64,000 nucleotides of DNA, from NCBI RefSeq assembly GCF_045124755.1, contig NZ_JBGVMK010000096.1. The stretch is one strand, 5' to 3'. Positions 8,631-17,436 of the stretch are shown piece after piece; positions within the stretch are counted from its first letter, which is position 1; every line of letters starts with the position of its first letter. The position numbers and the translations under genes are program-made. The DNA is from Succinimonas sp045124755. Its GTDB lineage: Bacteria > Pseudomonadota > Gammaproteobacteria > Enterobacterales > Succinivibrionaceae. A model generated the notes under the pieces. It was not told the DNA's origin. It did not search any database and worked only from the letters and a program-made list of their open reading frames with translations.

Positions 8631-9926
8631 TCAGTCTTTCAGGCAGCACAAGGGTACCACATATACGCCGTTATCCATCTGATAGGCAACCTTATTCTTC
8701 GTAACAACCATTAAAAAAGCAGGCCTTCCCGTTCTTTCCTGATCAATATCAGCAGCAATCCTGATGAGGTTGTCTGCGGCCTTTTTTATGTCTGCTTCTG
8801 AGCCAAGCTTCACTTCTATCAAAGCCCAGGTTCCATCATTAAACTGAAGCACCGCATCCGCTTCTCTTTTCTTTGAATCACGATATTTATAAACATGAGC
8901 TCCTATGGCATCCGCATACACTCTAAGGTCATGCACCACCAGCGATTCGAATAAAAACCCAAATGTTGTAATATCCCGAAAGATCCCCTCCGGGGTAATG
9001 CCAAGCGCAGCAGCTCCGATGGACGGATCCGTGAAATGCCTGGTTTCCTTCGTTCTGATTGCCGTCTGGCTTCTTAAATTAGGATTCCATGCGGGAAGTT
9101 CCTCAATGACATATAAATTTCGCAGAGCGTTAAGATATTTGGCCAATACATCCTTATCAAAGGTCTCATCACTCCCCTTGCAATCCTCTAGAAGTGTTGT
9201 GTCCGCTGCAGGTATTGAAACATTTCTGGCATAGGATCGCATAAGCTTCCTCGCCTTTTGTTCATCCCTTCTGAGGGGAACATCCCTGAGGGAAAAAATA
9301 TCATCTGTAACAACAACCTCGAAATAATCCCGCGCCTGTGCCAACGCTACATCCCGTTCCTTGCCGATAGCGACGGGCCATCCTCCCCGACAGACATAGT
9401 ACGCATAGTCATTGATATCCTTTTGGGACATTGCCGGAGCAAACCTGCCGTTTTTTAAATCAAGGAGTGACACCGTGCCGTTGCTGTCTCCTGTCTCATA
9501 CAAAGACATCGTCCGCATCATTTTGCGAATAATCCTGCCATTCCCCGTGTGTCTGCTGCTTTCATTATATGTCTCTATTCTGGTCTTATCTGTAACGCTG
9601 CCAGTGAGAATATACTGGCCGAACTCTCCGGTCTTATCCACTTCATATTTCACCTGATCCCAGATAAATGATACATGTTGCCATTCATCAACAAGTATCG
9701 GTTTGGGACCGTAATTCAGAAAATTAGTCGGGGATATCTTAGCGAGTTCAATAAATGCATTCCTTGTATCAAGCGGCATGAGATCAATAACTGTCTGGGC
9801 ATACCTCTTTGCCGTGGTTGATTTGCCACACCATTTAGGGCCTACAATCACTAAGGCTCCCTTACTCTTCAAGGTAAACTCAACCACACCATCGAATATT
9901 CTCCTGATATACATATTTTCGTTCAT
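8631..9926 (-). CDS. AAA-family ATPase with DUF4143-type nuclease-like C-terminus
   Basis: 431 residues of the AAA_14/DUF4143 kind. Walker A GPKWCGKST at 29-37 and a Walker B-like ILVDEWQ near 76-82. A central winged-helix-like segment follows, then a C-terminal domain with READAVLQFNDGTWALIEVKLG, which resembles the D...ExK core of PD-(D/E)XK folds. Proteins of this type are common in anaerobes, often mobile or in multiple copies, and their function is poorly established. A decayed copy of the C-terminal part lies at 10268-10550 and a tandem array lies upstream of its start. Confidence 0.85.
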   Translation of the reverse strand: MNENMYIRRIFDGVVEFTLKSKGALVIVGPKWCGKSTTAKRYAQTVIDLMPLDTRNAFIELAKISPTNFLNYGPKPILVDEWQHVSFIWDQVKYEVDKTGEFGQYILTGSVTDKTRIETYNESSRHTGNGRIIRKMMRTMSLYETGDSNGTVSLLDLKNGRFAPAMSQKDINDYAYYVCRGGWPVAIGKERDVALAQARDYFEVVVTDDIFSLRDVPLRRDEQKARKLMRSYARNVSIPAADTTLLEDCKGSDETFDKDVLAKYLNALRNLYVIEELPAWNPNLRSQTAIRTKETRHFTDPSIGAAALGITPEGIFRDITTFGFLFESLVVHDLRVYADAIGAHVYKYRDSKKREADAVLQFNDGTWALIEVKLGSEADIKKAADNLIRIAADIDQERTGRPAFLMVVTKNKVAYQMDNGVYVVPLCCLKD

Positions 9927-10017
9927 TCTTGCCCATACCGTCTTATTACAAAAGAAATAACAAAAAAGTTCTTTTTTATATACATGTTATTCTACCCACA
10001 ATCGGAAGAAAAAGCAA

Positions 10018-10241
10018 AATTAAATCGGATGAATATGAGACTTTTTATCGGAAGATTGTTACGTTTTAGATCGGAAGAATGTACGGCATTTTGTCGGAGG
10101 ATTGTTACATTTTAGATCGAAAGGATGCACAGCATTTTATCGGATGATTATTACATTTTAGATCGGAAGAATGTGCGGCATTTTGTCGGAGGATTATTAC
10201 ATTTTAGATCGGAAGAATGTGCGGCATTTTGTCGGAGGATT
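10018..10241. repeat. 46-bp tandem repeat array
   Basis: Four full 46-bp units (10058-10103, 10104-10149, 10150-10195, 10196-10241) plus a degenerate fifth at about 10018-10057. Units 3 and 4 are identical; unit 2 is diverged. Each unit is itself two ~23-base halves of the type CATTTTagATCGGAAGAAT and CATTTTgTCGGAGGATT. It sits 90-315 bases upstream of the ATPase start and directly beside the decayed ATPase fragment. There are no spacers, so it is not CRISPR. An iteron-like binding array is possible. Confidence 0.85.
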
Positions 10242-10267
10242 ATGATGTTTTCAGACGCAGTTCTTTA

Positions 10268-10550
10268 TCGCATTACGTCGTTATCCATCCGCCAGCCAGG
10301 CAGCCTTATTCTCCGTAACAACCATTAAAAAAGCAGGCTTTCCCGTTCTTCTGATCAATATCAGCAACAATCCTGATGAGGCTGTCTGCGGTCTTTTTTA
10401 TGTCTGCTTCTGAACCCAGCTTCGCTTCTATCAGAGCCCAGGTTCCGTTGCTAAACTTGCAGCACCGCACCCGCTTCTCTTTGAATCACGGTATTTGTTG
10501 CAGACCCGCATACACTCTGAGTGACATGCGCCGCCCAAGATTCAAATCGC
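10268..10550 (-). pseudogene. Decayed 3' fragment of the AAA/DUF4143-type ATPase gene
   Basis: The sequence aligns with about 8663-8950, the 3' third of the intact ATPase gene, with many matched blocks (CGTAACAACCATTAAAAAAG, GATCAATATCAGCA, TTTTTTATGTCTGCTTCTGA, AGCCCAGGTTCC). Small deletions break the frame, for example the missing bases after CGTTCTT and in CTTCTCTTTGAATCAC. It is a dead remnant of a duplicate, so the tandem array lies between an intact copy and a fragment. Confidence 0.8.
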
Positions 10551-10642
10551 AGGGAAGTTACGATTATCCGGCGCTGCCGAACATGCAGGCAAAAACTTTG
10601 GCCTGTATGAGACATGAGGTTACCTTCCCGAAAATACCGCCT

Positions 10643-11575
10643 TCAGGACTTCTGATGCCCGGAAGCCGCTCCCTTAACGGCATCCATAGTCTCGGACAGC
10701 CATTCCTGATAGCTGTCATAGGGGGCGGCGCTCCAGAAACAGAGCAGCTTGTCCAAAGTTTCCCGATCCCTGGCGATATCGGTGTTTTCATATTGCCGGG
10801 GATCCCGGTTAACGGTAACCCGATGGCGCTGATCTGCCCTGAAATCAATTCTGAAGATGCAATAGCCGGTCCAGCTGCGATGCGCAAAAAGAGTGTCGCC
10901 CTCCATGTACCAGAACCACTTGTCCTCCATCCCCCGGGGAATATTTCCCCTGCGCAGGGCTGTCATCTGTTCCGGGGTGAATTCCTGTTCCAGAATAAAG
11001 GTGTCATGCAGGGCCGGCATGTCAAAGCTTTTCCAGTCTCCCCGGCAGGCAACGGCATACTCCGGAGCAAACCTCTTAAGAACGCTGATCCCCTCTTCTA
11101 AAAAACTGTCATCTATCACCGCAAAAACGATGTCAATTTTATGGCCGGCAGCCAGAAAATCCCGGCAGGTCAGAATAGCGGTTTTCCATGCCTGTTCCAG
11201 AGGATACCCAAAGATGCCGGAGGAGATCAAAGGAAAGGCAATTGAAGCGCAGCCGTTATCCAAAGCCAGTTCCAGAGAACGGCGATAAGCACTGCTGAGC
11301 GCACTGCTCTCCCCGTTTTTGCCCCCTCTCCATACCGGTCCCACTGCATGGATGATGTATTTGGCCTTAAGATCAAACCCCGGAGTAATAACTGCCGATC
11401 CGGTAGCGCAATGACCTATTTTGCGGCAGGCCTCCGTGAGCGAGGTGTGCCCCGCAGCTCTGAAGATGGCGCCGCAAACTCCGCCGCCGGCCCAAAGTCC
11501 CTCATTGGCCGCATTCACAATGGCATCTGAGGCTAACTCCGTGATGCTGATTTGTTTAATTTCAATGATGCTCAT
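10643..11575 (-). CDS. Macro domain protein (ADP-ribose binding/hydrolysing) with extra C-terminal domain
   Basis: 310 residues. The first ~165 form a macro domain: IVNAANEGLWAGGGVCGAIFRAAG is the classic NAAN...GGGV loop, and FPLISSGIFGYP the second phosphate-binding loop. Such proteins remove ADP-ribose from proteins or deacetylate O-acetyl-ADP-ribose. The C-terminal ~130 residues carry DKWFWYMEGDTLFAHRSWTGYC, a Trp-rich motif I cannot assign but which looks like a second folded domain. It lies downstream of serS on the same strand with a terminator between. Confidence 0.85.
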   Translation of the reverse strand: MSIIEIKQISITELASDAIVNAANEGLWAGGGVCGAIFRAAGHTSLTEACRKIGHCATGSAVITPGFDLKAKYIIHAVGPVWRGGKNGESSALSSAYRRSLELALDNGCASIAFPLISSGIFGYPLEQAWKTAILTCRDFLAAGHKIDIVFAVIDDSFLEEGISVLKRFAPEYAVACRGDWKSFDMPALHDTFILEQEFTPEQMTALRRGNIPRGMEDKWFWYMEGDTLFAHRSWTGYCIFRIDFRADQRHRVTVNRDPRQYENTDIARDRETLDKLLCFWSAAPYDSYQEWLSETMDAVKGAASGHQKS

Positions 11576-11711
11576 GGCAAAGATTCCCCGTTGCGGTTAA
11601 ATGGAAATGCCTGACAAAGCGGCGGCAGGAAGGCCGGCTTTTCCCCGGATCCCCCGGTAAGCCGATTCCTGCTGCCGCCTGGTCTTCACCGCAGTCTGAT
11701 TAAGAACAGAC

Positions 11712-11746
11712 AAAAAAAGCGCCTCCTTGTATGGACACGCCTTTTT
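11712..11746 (-). terminator. Intrinsic terminator after serS
   Basis: An 8-base-pair stem with one mismatch (GCGCCTCC at 11719-11726 against GGACACGC at 11733-11740) is flanked by seven A on the left and five T on the right, so it can work in both directions. It lies about 30 bases beyond the serS stop. Confidence 0.65.
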
Positions 11747-11775
11747 CATTTTCCTGACTGTTTCTTCGCTTTTTC

Positions 11776-13080
11776 CTACGGCCTAATGACGGTAACGCCG
11801 TTCATGTACTTCCTGAGCGCCTCGGGCACCTCGATGGAGCCGTCCTCCTGCTGATAGTTTTCCATTACGGCTACCAAACAGCGGCCCACGGCGAGACCGG
11901 AACCGTTCAGGGTGTGCACCAGCCGGGTCTTTCCGGAAGCGTCTCTGAAACGCGCCTGCATTCTTCTGGCCTGGAAATCGGTGCAGTTGGAGCAGGAGGA
12001 AATCTCGCGGTAGGTGTTCTGAGCCGGCACCCAGACCTCCAGGTCATAGGTCTTGGCAGAGCTGAAGCCCATGTCGCCGGTGGAAAGAGCCACCACGCGG
12101 TAAGGCAGGTTCAAAAGCTGGAGCACCTCCTCCGCATCATGAGTCAGGCTTTCCAGAGCCTCCCAGGACTTGTCGGGATGAACAATCTGCACCATCTCCA
12201 CCTTGTCAAACTGATGCATGCGGATAAGACCGCGGGTATCGCGGCCGGCGGAACCGGCTTCGGAACGGAAGCACGGAGTGTGGGCGGTGATCTTTATGGG
12301 GAGATCCTTTTCCTCCAGAATTTCATCCCGCACCATGTTGGTCAGGGGCACCTCGGCGGTGGGGATCAGGCAGAAATGCCGGTTGGCATTGTCCCCGTCG
12401 GCATTGCCGTCCAGTGATGTATGAAAAAGATCCTCGGCAAACTTCGGCATCTGGCCGGTGCCGTAAAGGCTGTCCAGATTTACCAGATAGGGAACATAGC
12501 ATTCGGTGTAGCCCTGCTTCTCCACATGGAGATCCAGCATGAACTGGGAAAGAGCCCGGTGCAGTCTGGCAATGTCGCCCTTCATTACCGCAAAACGCGC
12601 CCCGGAGATCTTCCGTGCGTTATCAAAGTCCAGCTCCTGGTGAAGCTCCTCGCCCAGAGCCACGTGATCCTTAACCGGGAAACTGAATTTCCGGGGCTCG
12701 CCCCAGCGTCTTACCTCGACGTTTTCAGTTTCGTCCTTGCCCACCGGGGTGGTATCGGAAGGAAGGTTGGGCACCGTGAGAGCATATTCTCTGATGTCAG
12801 CCAGCACCTTGTCCTGAGCGGCCTTGACCTGTTCCAGCTCCTCGCCGATCTTCTTAACCTGCTCCTTGACGGGAGCCACGTCTTCGCCCTTCTTCATGGC
12901 AATGCCGATGGACTTGGACAGGGAGTTGCGCTGAGCCTGAAGATCCTGGGTTTTTACCTGAAGCTCCCGGCGCTGCTCCTCGAGGGCCTCAAGCTTTGCA
13001 GTATCAAGAACAAAATTACGGGTGGCCAGACGTTCCCTGGCGAATTCTAGTTCCGTACGGAAATATTTGGAATCTAACAT
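11776..13080 (-). CDS. serS: Seryl-tRNA synthetase
   Basis: 434 residues, full family length. It charges tRNA-Ser (and tRNA-Sec) with serine in the cytoplasm. Residues ~25-110 form the antiparallel coiled-coil arm that grips the long variable arm of tRNA-Ser. Class II motif 2 is visible as TPCFRSEAGSAGRDTRGL, and motif 3 as LNGSGLAVGRCLVAVMENYQ. The start is MLDSKYFRTEL, which matches other SerRS N-termini. Monocistronic in appearance, with a terminator at 11712-11746. Confidence 0.97.
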   Translation of the reverse strand: MLDSKYFRTELEFARERLATRNFVLDTAKLEALEEQRRELQVKTQDLQAQRNSLSKSIGIAMKKGEDVAPVKEQVKKIGEELEQVKAAQDKVLADIREYALTVPNLPSDTTPVGKDETENVEVRRWGEPRKFSFPVKDHVALGEELHQELDFDNARKISGARFAVMKGDIARLHRALSQFMLDLHVEKQGYTECYVPYLVNLDSLYGTGQMPKFAEDLFHTSLDGNADGDNANRHFCLIPTAEVPLTNMVRDEILEEKDLPIKITAHTPCFRSEAGSAGRDTRGLIRMHQFDKVEMVQIVHPDKSWEALESLTHDAEEVLQLLNLPYRVVALSTGDMGFSSAKTYDLEVWVPAQNTYREISSCSNCTDFQARRMQARFRDASGKTRLVHTLNGSGLAVGRCLVAVMENYQQEDGSIEVPEALRKYMNGVTVIRP

Positions 13081-13222
13081 ACTATCACTGTTTTCCGGTT
13101 AAAAAAATCAGGGCCTCCGGGAACTTGCCCCCGAGCCCGCGATCCTGAAATGCACCCCTGAATTATACTTTATCTCAGGTTTGTCATACAACCCGCCCGG
13201 ATCCTCGCCGGGCCCCGCCCGC

Positions 13223-16200
13223 CTAAAGAACGGGCTTGTTCTCGGTGAAGGCCGGGGCATGCGGGCTCTCCCGCTCCGGCCGGGAGCCGGAGAGCTCCCT
13301 CATGTCATCCTCCGAAAGCCGAATCTCCTGCCCGCTCTTGGTGTTTTTGATGTAGACATCCATCTGGTTAAAGGCAAATTCGATGCCCAGCCGGTTAAAC
13401 TCGTTATAGATTTCCGTATTCAGGGAGTCTATGGACGGGAAGTAATCGGCAATGTTCTTGATGTAGTACCGGAGAATCAGGTTCAGATTGCTCTCCCCGA
13501 AGCTCTGGAACAGCACATAGCTCTTAGGGGATTTCAGCACATGGACATTGGCATCGGCAATGCGAAGCAGCGCCTCTTTGGCCGCCACTACGTCAGAACC
13601 GTAGGCGATCCCCATCTCCACCTGCATTCTGGTCAGACACTCATCGTTGAGAGACCAGTTGGTCAGGGGCGTGGTAATGAAGGCCCGGTTGGGCACCACG
13701 TAATCCCGCTTCTCAAAATCGGTAATGGTGGTGGCCCGGATGCGGATCTTGGTTACCCGGCCACTGGTGCCGTTAATGGTGATAATGTCGCCGATTCTGA
13801 TGGGCCGCTCAAAGAGAATGATAAGGCCGGAAACGAAATTGGCGAAGATTTCCTGGAGACCGAAGCCCAGACCTACGGAGAGAGCCGCCACCAGCCACTG
13901 AAGCCGATCCCAGGTAATGCCGATCCTGCTGGAGACAAAGGCCACGCAGATGGCAATGAAAATGTAGTTGAACACCATATTGATGGTGTAGCTCCACTTC
14001 TTGGCGTAGTCGCTCCAGCTGAACAGCACCACCTCCAGAATACCCGAAAAGTTTTTCACCAGCACCGCGGTCAGAAGAACGGCATAGCCCACGAACACCA
14101 TGTCCATCATGGTAACCGTGGTGACGACGGATCCGTCCTGAGAGCTGAAGCTGTACAAGGTAATGGACTGCAGGTAATTTACCACCGCCAGAATGTCCTT
14201 CCACACCATGTAGAGGATGCTCACAAATATCAGGAACAAAATATAGTTCACCGCCCGCTTGGATTTGCTGTTGATTTCGGAAATGGGCATCTTCTCGTCA
14301 TCCAGGGGGGAGGACAGCTCCGCCAGATCATCATTCTTGACTGCGATGCCGGCCTGCCTGTCCGCCTTGGCCTGCGCATAGGCCTCCAGCTTGCGCTGGT
14401 AGGCCATGCGCCGGGCCTGGAGCCGCATGGACCGCACCACCGTGGCATCAATGATCACATACACCAGCAGGATGTAGTAGGTCCAGATCAGCTTGCCGGC
14501 GATGATTACCGAGGAATAGTAATAGCCCAGGGCCGCCAGAACGGGGATAGTAATGCAGGTGGCGGTCATAATAACGCTTTCGGTGCGGGACAGCAGGCTG
14601 AAATTCCCCTTGAAGCGCTCCCGGACGTCCCCGAAAAACGGAATCACCAGAATCAAAGGCAGCACGATCATGCAGATCTGCCCGATAACATCGTTGGCAA
14701 AGGTCTGAGGCTCCTTTTCTTTCCACACCACCAGAATCATGATCACTGCGAACAGGAAAAACATGATCTTGCGGCGCCTGATGGAACGCGGGTTATAGAT
14801 CATCTGGAACTGCACCTCGGAGATGCCGCCCTTGGCCCGGAGCTCGATCCACACCCAGGACATGAATGTCATGAGAGCCACGGTGGTGATAATGAGCCGG
14901 ATCCCCCCTTCCGGATCCGTCAGGAAGGTCTCATCCGGGTTAAACACCAGAAGATCATGAGACAGGAGGCCCAGAATCACCGCCATAAGAGGAATGGGGG
15001 CGCACAGCAGAAAAATATAAAAGAGAGACTTGAAGGTATTGTAATGACTGTCCTTCCGGGGCGATCCGATAACCTTGTTTATGGCATCGATGCGGCTCTT
15101 GATATCCTTCCGGGAGCGCAAAAGAACATAGACCAGAAACAGCAGGGGAAGGCACTTCAGCACGGTTTCCGCCCTGAGGTTGGACAGGGAGAACCCCTCG
15201 AAGCTGAACCGGTTGTTGTTCCACTGGAGCTTCAGGGTTTCCGGAAACTTCTCCAGCCACTTCCTGCCGATATGCTTGGCCGAGGGCCGCCAGAAGAGAG
15301 CTTCCTTGATCTGAGCGTTCAGGTTGGCGCGGAGCTTTTCATAAGCGTCGGCATTGGACTGAATGTTGACGGCCATGGAGAGCTCCTGGGAAAGCTGGCT
15401 CAGCTGTCCGGTAAGCAGGCTGGAGCGGAGCTTCATCTGCTCCCCCAGAAGCACCTTTTCCTTATCGGTAAGCTCGCCGGTAAAGCCGCTTCTCTTCCGG
15501 AGATAGTCAACATAGGCTTCAAAGCTGTTCAGGCTGTCCAGCTCCAGATTCACGTGATACTGCTCCAGCCGGATCTCCGAAATCAGATCCGTCAGGTTGG
15601 GAGGAAGGTCTATAACCGGCACAATGTTCTTCTTGTTAAACAGGATCTGCACCAGATACTCGGAATTCTTAAAATACTGAATCTGCCCCGCCATATCTGA
15701 TTCGATGACCCGGATGCGGTCAAGCACGGCGGAGAGATCGCTGTTGATCTTCTTAAAATGGTTGATCTCCGCGATTCTCTGGTTTCTTCTGTCCAGATCC
15801 TCCCGGTTCTTCTCGGTAATATATTCGAAAAGAACATTGCCGCCCCGGAGCTCCTTCTGCTGATCCTCCAGCGCCTGGGCCTGCTCCTGGGTTTCCTGAT
15901 TCCGGAGCTTTATCAGGGCATCCTCTGATAACTGAATGAGCTTTTCGGTATGCTCCGAAAGCCGGGTATAGACCATGAGCCGGCCCTTGAGGTACTCGCT
16001 GATCTCATTGGCATTGGCCAGCATGAACTGAGACATCACCTGGCGGTGCCCCAGATAGCTGAGCTCCGCCTGGAGGGCCATGATTTCAGTTCTGCGGGGG
16101 GCCTGGGAAGACTTGTCGGAGAGGCGGTTATTGATTTCAATAGTGCGATCAGTAATCTCAGAGGCGGTTTCCTGCGCCCGGTGCGGCATCTGGTTGCCGC

Positions 16201-16663
16201 GTTCAATGTATTTGGCGTAATCATCCCGGGCATTGGTGTACTGGTTTTTCAGGGTGGTGAGATAGGTTTGCAGGAGAATAAGCTCATCCTTGCTGAGGTG
16301 TGGGAGGCTCTTTTCCAGATCCATAAGCTGCGCCCCGCCCAGAGCGCCGGTGGCATCCTCCAGAAACAGCTTGTTCTTGTCCCGGAGTCCCTGCATGCCG
16401 GTGCGCCACATCTGGAATCGCTGAATCTTTTCATCGAATTCCAGCACCTTCTGATAATCGGCAATCACCGCCTTGTCGGCATCGGTAAGCTCGGAGCCCT
16501 TGCGCTCCAGATCGGCAATTTCCTTCCGGATGGCCTCCATGGTCTTTCCGACGTTGGCGGGATCGGCGGCGCCTATTTCCACCCCCTGAGCCGCTCCCAT
16601 AATCAGCGTAAGCGCCAGGACAGCCAGCGCCGGGATTTTCAGAAAAAATTTCAGAAAAGACAT
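13223..16663 (-). CDS. Large MscS-family mechanosensitive channel (MscK/MscM type)
   Basis: 1146 residues, the size of MscK (KefA) and MscM (YjeP). It has an N-terminal signal peptide, a ~480-residue coiled-coil-rich periplasmic domain (many Glu/Gln/Lys/Leu), about eight transmembrane helices, then the MscS core. The pore-lining helix includes WLVAALSVGLGFGLQEIFANF, followed by the beta domain ERPIRIGDIITINGTSGRVTKI and the C-terminal cytoplasmic cage. It would open under membrane tension to release osmolytes. I cannot say which of MscK and MscM it is. The C-terminus ends in a short charged tail. Confidence 0.92.
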   Translation of the reverse strand: MSFLKFFLKIPALAVLALTLIMGAAQGVEIGAADPANVGKTMEAIRKEIADLERKGSELTDADKAVIADYQKVLEFDEKIQRFQMWRTGMQGLRDKNKLFLEDATGALGGAQLMDLEKSLPHLSKDELILLQTYLTTLKNQYTNARDDYAKYIERGNQMPHRAQETASEITDRTIEINNRLSDKSSQAPRRTEIMALQAELSYLGHRQVMSQFMLANANEISEYLKGRLMVYTRLSEHTEKLIQLSEDALIKLRNQETQEQAQALEDQQKELRGGNVLFEYITEKNREDLDRRNQRIAEINHFKKINSDLSAVLDRIRVIESDMAGQIQYFKNSEYLVQILFNKKNIVPVIDLPPNLTDLISEIRLEQYHVNLELDSLNSFEAYVDYLRKRSGFTGELTDKEKVLLGEQMKLRSSLLTGQLSQLSQELSMAVNIQSNADAYEKLRANLNAQIKEALFWRPSAKHIGRKWLEKFPETLKLQWNNNRFSFEGFSLSNLRAETVLKCLPLLFLVYVLLRSRKDIKSRIDAINKVIGSPRKDSHYNTFKSLFYIFLLCAPIPLMAVILGLLSHDLLVFNPDETFLTDPEGGIRLIITTVALMTFMSWVWIELRAKGGISEVQFQMIYNPRSIRRRKIMFFLFAVIMILVVWKEKEPQTFANDVIGQICMIVLPLILVIPFFGDVRERFKGNFSLLSRTESVIMTATCITIPVLAALGYYYSSVIIAGKLIWTYYILLVYVIIDATVVRSMRLQARRMAYQRKLEAYAQAKADRQAGIAVKNDDLAELSSPLDDEKMPISEINSKSKRAVNYILFLIFVSILYMVWKDILAVVNYLQSITLYSFSSQDGSVVTTVTMMDMVFVGYAVLLTAVLVKNFSGILEVVLFSWSDYAKKWSYTINMVFNYIFIAICVAFVSSRIGITWDRLQWLVAALSVGLGFGLQEIFANFVSGLIILFERPIRIGDIITINGTSGRVTKIRIRATTITDFEKRDYVVPNRAFITTPLTNWSLNDECLTRMQVEMGIAYGSDVVAAKEALLRIADANVHVLKSPKSYVLFQSFGESNLNLILRYYIKNIADYFPSIDSLNTEIYNEFNRLGIEFAFNQMDVYIKNTKSGQEIRLSEDDMRELSGSRPERESPHAPAFTENKPVL

Positions 16664-16719
16664 AAAAGACCCGCCCTAAAAACAGTCAAAAAAGCGTCCC
16701 GCCTCCCGGCCGGAAGGCC

Positions 16720-17409
16720 TCAGAGCCCCGCCCATTTCGCAGCCAGAGCTAGCGCCGGAGCCCACAGGAGAGCCGGAAGGAAGTCAGAGGTTTTCACCTT
16801 CCGGAGATTAAGAAGTCCCAGAGACGACATCATGATAAGAATGCCGCCCGTGCCGGTAATGCCGGCCAGAAGATAATCGGGGATCATGCCCCGGGCCGTC
16901 CAGGCTCCCAGATAAAACGTTCCCTGCCATAATACCAGAACCGGAGCCGTCAGCATGATGGCATAGCCGTAGGCAGATCCCAGAGCCAAAGCCGTAATGA
17001 AGTCCATGCTGGCATTAAGGTAAAGCATGGAGTGATCGCCCTGGAGAGCGCTCTTCATGGGGCCCACTATGGAAAGCGTTCCGACGCAGAAAAGAAGCAC
17101 TGCCGTGACCACGCCCTCCGCGGTTCTGCCGCCTCCGGAGGCAAACCGCCCGGCCGCCCGGTTCATCCGCTCATGAAGATCCAGAAAGGTTCCGGTTACT
17201 CCGCCCAGAGCCAGGGCCATCAGGAGAATGATCATGCTGCCGCCGCTCTTAAGCGCGGACAGAGCCATTTCAGCGCCCGCCACCAGAGCGATCATCCCCA
17301 CGGCGGTGAACAGAGTGTCCCGGTATCTTTCGGAAAACCGTTCTCCGATAGCCGCTCCGGCTGCCGCGCCGAGAATAATCGCCCCGGCATTTACCATGGT
17401 TCCCAGCAT
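16720..17409 (-). CDS. DUF554 family membrane protein
   Basis: 229 residues with about six to seven transmembrane helices rich in Gly and Ala. The N-terminus (MLGTMVNAGAIILGAAAGA) and the internal KSALQGDHSMLYLNASMDF motif are characteristic of the DUF554 (YdfK-like) family. These are predicted inner-membrane proteins of unknown function. It sits between rapZ and the MscS-type channel on the same strand. Confidence 0.88.
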   Translation of the reverse strand: MLGTMVNAGAIILGAAAGAAIGERFSERYRDTLFTAVGMIALVAGAEMALSALKSGGSMIILLMALALGGVTGTFLDLHERMNRAAGRFASGGGRTAEGVVTAVLLFCVGTLSIVGPMKSALQGDHSMLYLNASMDFITALALGSAYGYAIMLTAPVLVLWQGTFYLGAWTARGMIPDYLLAGITGTGGILIMMSSLGLLNLRKVKTSDFLPALLWAPALALAAKWAGL

Positions 17410-17436
17410 CAGCGTGTCCCGATCCTGCTAACTCTG

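Noticed and set aside
10018..10241. CRISPR array
   Set aside because: The 46-bp units are directly adjacent with no unique spacers and no cas genes nearby, so it is a simple tandem repeat.
13181..15700. 839-codon plus-strand frame antisense to the MscS-type channel
   Set aside because: Antisense shadow: His/Gln/Gly/Asp-rich composition with no domain, fully covering a clear channel gene on the other strand.
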